DNA of 64,000 nt, taken from assembly GCA_905250025.1 (NCBI GenBank), contig CAJNOJ010000074.1:124001-188000 (forward strand), given 5' to 3'. Below, piece by piece: positions 59,377 to 64,000 of this stretch. The stretch is from Adineta ricciae. Lineage: Eukaryota > Rotifera > Eurotatoria > Adinetida > Adinetidae. A program made the position numbers and the translations under genes. How positions within the stretch are numbered: position 1 is the stretch's first letter; the number at the start of each line of letters is the position of its first letter. The notes beneath the pieces are model-generated. The model searched no databases, had not been told where the DNA came from, and worked only from the letters and a program-made list of their open reading frames with translations.

Positions 59377-61024
59377 ATAATCAACCAGTAACTTTATCTT
59401 TTTTATTTTTCTATTTTAAACTGTACTCTAATGGAATGGATGTCAAACAGAGAAAAAGTTCAATCTTTATCATATAAAGAAATATGTCATGAAAAGGAGA
59501 TTATCAAAGGCTTTTTTTAATTTTACCAAACCGGAAATGAAATTTAAACATTTAATTAGTTTTTTCCTCAAGTGAAAGAAGGCAAACTGTCCTGCACTGA
59601 AAACGTCGCTCTGTTGCCATCTATATTCAAATTCATAGTAAATATGTGGGCGTATGTTTCATACAAGCTATGTACGAATCATTCTCTGATTTGTGACGAT
59701 TGCACTGATTCATGTCTCCGACGATGGAGTATATGTTTCTATTTTCTTTTCTGTTGTCAAAGCAGAAAACCAGCTGGCGCATGTTGCATACACGGCGCAC
59801 TTCAATCGTGACCAATAGCAACACACTTAAACAGTTGAATATGTTTAATTATCGACGAACTTCGAAGTTATTTTTATCCGATACTTGGAAGAAAAGTTTT
59901 GACTCACAATCGTTAAATAAACATTTTCAAGCGTCTTATCCATCTCTAATCTAGATGGTTTACAGACAATAACTCAGTGCAAATTTGTCGATTGTCAATA
60001 TTTTAATAGTCAAGAAAAAGATTTGTTTTATACTCGATGTTCGAAATTTGACGACCTATTTCAAACTATTCGCCGTGTTTGTCGAGTTGATTAGAGTGAA
60101 CTACAGTGTTCAATGTGTAGACTACCGAAATAAATGTGTTACATACGATCTATCGTTTTATTTTCGTCTGAGGATTTGCACTTTTGACGAATCGATCGAA
60201 GGCAAACACGATCAGTGCGAGGCGAGGAGAGAAAGAAAACGTTAAATATTATATTTTATGCAGTCCACAGCTCTCAGTAAGAAGAAATGCGTATAAAAGG
60301 ACGAGTGTTCGCAACACGGTTGAAGAGAGTCTCTTTGGAATGGAGAAAGGGTAAGAGAAATGTAGAGAAAGAAAAAGAACAAAAATGTAGAGAAAGAAAG
60401 AAATATTAGAACGACAATAGAGAAGAAAAGAAACGAGTCGCGACGAAGTGCGTTTGATGAAAGAAGAAAAAAAAATAGGACCAATAACCACGACGCCTCG
60501 AGAATTTTTTTTTTCAAATAACGGGACTGAGTGAAATGAATGTGTAGAGTATAGAGAACACTCACAACATCAATGGTAACCACGTTGACAACATACATTT
60601 AACAAAAGCTTGTCACACTCATTTTGATATTATTCGCCAATGAACAGAAGTTTAGCTGACCAAAACGAAACAGAGAAGAAGAAACGAAAGGAACTGCGCA
60701 TCATATTTTCTTCCATCTCATTCATCTAGTGAATGGTTCTCGCTGATGATTTTACTTGCATGTATGTGTGTTTACTTCTCATGCAGAACAATATTTTAGT
60801 GGTTGATTCACTCGTGCGTGCGCTCATTTTCTCTACTCTCCATGAGTAAACTTATTTAAACATACCCACCTTTCTTCCTCCTTTTTTTTTCTGTTAGTAT
60901 CTCAAGTGATTTGTCGTGTTCGACAAGAATAACCATCTATGAATATTTCTTTTTCGTTTTATAGGTTACATTTTACTATCAATGTTTGTAACTTTTTGAT
61001 AATGTGTGTAAATTGAAATCCAAC
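59377..61024. other. 1.6-kb gene-free stretch
   Basis: AT-rich with purine-rich and pyrimidine-rich tracts around 60350-60480 and 60880-60900. No exon, repeat or RNA gene is supported. Confidence 0.45.
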
Positions 61025-62676
61025 ATGCGATATTTCAGTCCAGTTCATCCACGAAAATGGTCGAGAATCTTTGTACCAGTTTCAAGTCTTTTTCATCAAC
61101 TCGGTAAGCTTTTCATTAATCCATTCAACAATCCCAATTGCCCGCTTTGCCCTTTCGACCCCTCAGGATTCATGATGACATAAGAAACAAACTTTTGTCT
61201 GTTTCTAGGTAATCAAATTGGTTTTCGATCGACTACCGCTTACGAACCATTAGCTAGTGAATATCAATCCGATTCGTCCTTTCAAACGCGTCGTGCGCCA
61301 CACGAATCATATGAATTGCACTCGAATGGTATTGTTAAACAAGATGGAAATAACTCGATTTATCATCAACTCGATCTCCAAGCACGAAATGACGAGAATA
61401 ATAATGATACGAACTCGAATCCGCTCGTTCTTCAACTTTCACCGCCATCATCAAATGATTTTCTAATACATTCGGATAACAGATTGTTGTTTCTAAAAGA
61501 CAATCTTATCTTGCTTGTATTCGTAAGTTCAATCTATTTTCTATGGTTTATATTTATTGCTGGCATTTCAATAGTACACGTTTTAATTTATATCGCTTTA
61601 TTCGTCTCGCTTTTCTTATCCGAACGGACACGACGTTTCGCGTTAGCGATTCTAATCTATTTAACCTACCTACTTCTATACGATGCATTACATTTAGTGC
61701 CAAATTATACAGTATCAAATATTCATATCAAAGATGTTTATCTAATGGAAAAGAAACTCTTCGGAATATATTCTAATGGAAAGATAATTACACTTAATGA
61801 ATATTTTCAGCAAAATCACATTCCATTATTAGATGTTTTCACCGGAATTTGTTACCTGAACTGGTAAAGATTAGAATTTATATCTAAAGAGGGCAATAAA
61901 TTCGTTTCACCTGCATAATTTATGAGTTGTTGATAAGCGAGTTTTGATGCTGTGGGAGAGGAGCAAAAGTCAATATTCTTTTACAATCTTATATCGAGTT
62001 TAATTCTAATAACGATAAAAGGATGAAAATTCAGCAATATTCCGGAGAAATGAGTGTTTGTTTACTGTCATTTGTTTTTGTTAACAGGATTCCAATTCCA
62101 GTTGCGTATAGTTTGTATTTATATCGATACAAAACTAAACGAGATTACATGGATTTTGCATTTACATTTTTATTTACCAACATGCTCGGATTTGTTGTTT
62201 ATTATATCATTCCAACGGCGTACGTTCATCTTTTAAGCGATGCTCTCTTTCGATTCGAACTATTCTTCTCTTTTAGACCACCATGGTATGTGGAATTGTA
62301 TGGATTTGAATTCAATATCAAAGCACGTGGTAATCCAGCAGGTTTCATACATTTCGATGAAGTCACTGGCTTGAAAATTTTTTCATCAATGTATTCCAAG
62401 AATGCCAATGTATTCGCTGCTATTCCATCTTTGCACGCTGCCTACCCGTTAATTACTGTACTCTATGGTTCATTGAGTAAAAAGCTCTGGTTACACATTA
62501 CGTTTGTTATATTTACCCTATGTGTTTGGTTTTCTGCAGTTTATTCTCGGCATCATTATGTCTTAGATGTCCTCGCTGGTGGAATGTGTGCTATGTCCGC
62601 ATTTGTACTCTATCGTATCCTATCTCGTGTTCCAGCAGTAAATCGACTCTTAGCTGCGTACAGTAAATTAATCTAA
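61025..62676 (+). CDS. PAP2-type enzyme of the Aur1/Ipt1 (inositolphosphotransferase-like) family
   Basis: Three exons, 61025-61103, 61209-61863 and 62088-62676, 440 aa. About 150 polar residues precede a multi-pass membrane part of at least six hydrophobic segments (LLVFVSSIYFLWFIFIAGIS, LAILIYLTYLLLYDALHL, FLFTNMLGFVVYYIIPTAYV, LHITFVIFTLCVWFSAVYSR, VLDVLAGGMCAMSAFVLYRI). Catalytic motifs of the PAP2_3 type are present: IPSLHAAYP (C2 block) and SRHHYVLDVLAG (C3 block, His and Asp). This family includes fungal inositol-phosphorylceramide synthase and related phosphotransferases; substrate in an animal cannot be read from the sequence. A second copy begins about 1.2 kb downstream. Confidence 0.8.
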
Positions 62677-63485
62677 ATGTGATCGATTGATGTCAAAGCG
62701 AAACAAAACTATTGTGTGTGTGCATGAAATAATGATTGTTTTCTCATGGTCAGATTGCTAAATAGACGAGTATATCAAGAAACGCATATCTGTGTTTAAC
62801 TTGGTGTTTTCGTCGATTGCTCGCTGGTTCTTTCTTTCTTGTTTGTTTGTTTGTTTGTTTGTTTTTCCTGGACTCTTTCTCATTCACTTCCTGATGTTTT
62901 TTTTAATAAACAAGTTCAATGAATGACATTCTTTCTCATTCACTTCAAACGAGAAGCGTCGAAGTCTTTGAATTCATCCACTCATGTCAATAGTAGATTG
63001 ATCATCTTATATAATTTCAAGAAAGAAATCATTCGTACTTCCAGTCTTTTTACTAAATCAAGTAGGATTGTCTTTAACGATTAGAAACGATTGATGAAAA
63101 CTATTGTTGACATCGTCATTGATCACAAAAACGAAGTTCACTTCAACACCTGACACATACTTTTCACTGGTTCTAACCGTATCCAATAGGTAAACGATCG
63201 ACCGTTCATTCATTCATTCACACTGGCCATGCGCTCGTTTAATACGATTGTTGTCTTGAAAATAATCTTTCTGATTTGTACGTCTCATTTGACTTATGTA
63301 ATCATTCAATCTGCATGATCTTATGAAAGTATACTTGAGTAGGTGTATCGTTTTATTCAAATCACAAATGTTTGCATGTTAATGATTAGAGTTACTTTCA
63401 ATAGTGACCTCTGTTCGCGGTAGGCGTTCGTATGTGTGTCTGTTGGCAGCACAAGGACGAACAAGTGAATGTCTATTCTGATTTC

Positions 63486-63525
<40 letters not shown>

Positions 63526-63840
63526 GAGGAAGTCAGTATTAGTGGTAGGTGTTATTCAACCGTTCATGACAATTCTGTTTTGTCAGACAAAATCGCCGTT
63601 ATTATTGTCAAATTAACGAGAGAATTACGAGTAGACGTGAAGAAAAAATATTTTCTATATGTTCTCTGCCATATATTTCCACACAATCGATAAGCAAATA
63701 AATATATTTCTTTCAATCATTTTCTCGAACGTAAATTTGATGACTAATATTAGCTGATTTATTACTATGTATATTATGATTGTATTCGATTTCGTTTTTT
63801 TTTCTTTCGTTGATATGTAGAAAAATACAATAGTGCCAAG
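62677..63840. other. intergenic between two paralogous PAP2 genes
   Basis: Contains a TTTG microsatellite near 62840-62865 and an AG microsatellite near 63489-63521, plus AATAAA-type strings after the upstream stop (near 62910). No exon. Confidence 0.5.
63489..63521. repeat. (AG)n microsatellite
   Basis: About 16 uninterrupted AG dinucleotides. Confidence 0.95.
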
Positions 63841-64000
63841 ATGATGTATGACTCACTCCACCTGTCACTCTTTAGTCAACGACGTGATTTTCGTTTTCTA
63901 ATGTGTCATCGTCTGTTCCGTCGAATATTTCTTGCTGATTCAATCAATTTTATCAATTTCTATTTCAACAGGAGGTAATCGATTAGGATATAGAACAGTT
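63841..64000 (+). CDS. start of a second PAP2/Aur1-like gene, partial
   Basis: A short first exon (63841-63883) encodes MMYDSLHLSLFSQR and splices through an 88-nt intron (63884-63971) into GNRLGYRTV at the window edge. This matches the corresponding place in the gene at 61025 (SSLFHQL, intron, GNQIGFRST): same intron position and phase, and similar residues. The rest lies outside the window. The initiator could be the second ATG (63844). Confidence 0.5.

Noticed and set aside
60242-60598. 118-codon minus-strand hydrophobic open frame
   Set aside because: It arises from a purine-rich plus strand (AGAAAG runs); composition alone explains the Phe/Leu-rich reading.
1-64000. CRISPR arrays, bacterial operons or ribosomal RNA genes
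   Set aside because: None seen; the intron structure and protein families are those of an animal nuclear genome.

Overview
The window is nuclear DNA from a small-genome animal, most likely a bdelloid rotifer (Adineta, Rotaria or Philodina type). The DNA is AT-rich. Genes on both strands are cut by many GT-AG introns, usually about 50-60 nt long. Several predicted proteins belong to multicopy families I associate with bdelloids: F-box proteins with divergent leucine-rich tails, an ADP-ribosyltransferase-like protein fused to kinesin-light-chain-type TPRs, and decayed copies of large secreted repeat proteins. Exon models were built by hand from reading frame, intron phase and splice consensus, so individual junctions may be off. 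Two single ambiguous bases (1269 and 20654) mark weak points in the assembly.

Region 1-19 kb is accessory in character. It holds the 5' part of an animal haem peroxidase (running off the left edge), two F-box genes, a frameshifted Tc1/mariner transposase with DD37E spacing, a decayed KDZ-like transposase ending in a perfect 112-bp palindrome, pseudogene fragments of bdelloid-type secreted proteins, a minisatellite, a diverged tandem repeat, a foldback MITE and a 968-bp element with 206-bp terminal inverted repeats. Only one small intact coiled-coil gene lies among these (15.8 kb).

Region 19.7-64 kb is gene-rich and mostly conserved. In order: a small two-TM protein, an orphan terminal exon, three tandem RRM + coiled-coil genes, ACBD4/5 (peroxisomal acyl-CoA-binding protein), prefoldin subunit 3, the ART-TPR protein, a lamin-like intermediate filament protein, SMG7 (nonsense-mediated decay), NF-YC, a 78-aa protein, a rhodopsin-type GPCR, a four-TM protein, NOP9 (18S rRNA maturation), TMED1/5 (p24 cargo receptor), a NHERF-like PDZ protein, an unrecognised 380-aa protein, the GTPase DRG1, a coiled-coil protein, a dsRBD-like protein, and an Aur1/Ipt1-type PAP2 enzyme followed by the start of a tandem paralogue at the right edge.

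Most genes are unrelated housekeeping functions. Three arrangements suggest linked expression. NOP9 and TMED are separated by 25 bp containing only a polypyrimidine tract and AG, as expected for a spliced-leader operon. The three RRM genes run head to tail, each with an acceptor-like AG close to its ATG. ACBD5 and prefoldin 3 are 166 bp apart on the same strand. Long gene-free stretches (notably 42.0-46.5 kb) showed nothing I could identify.
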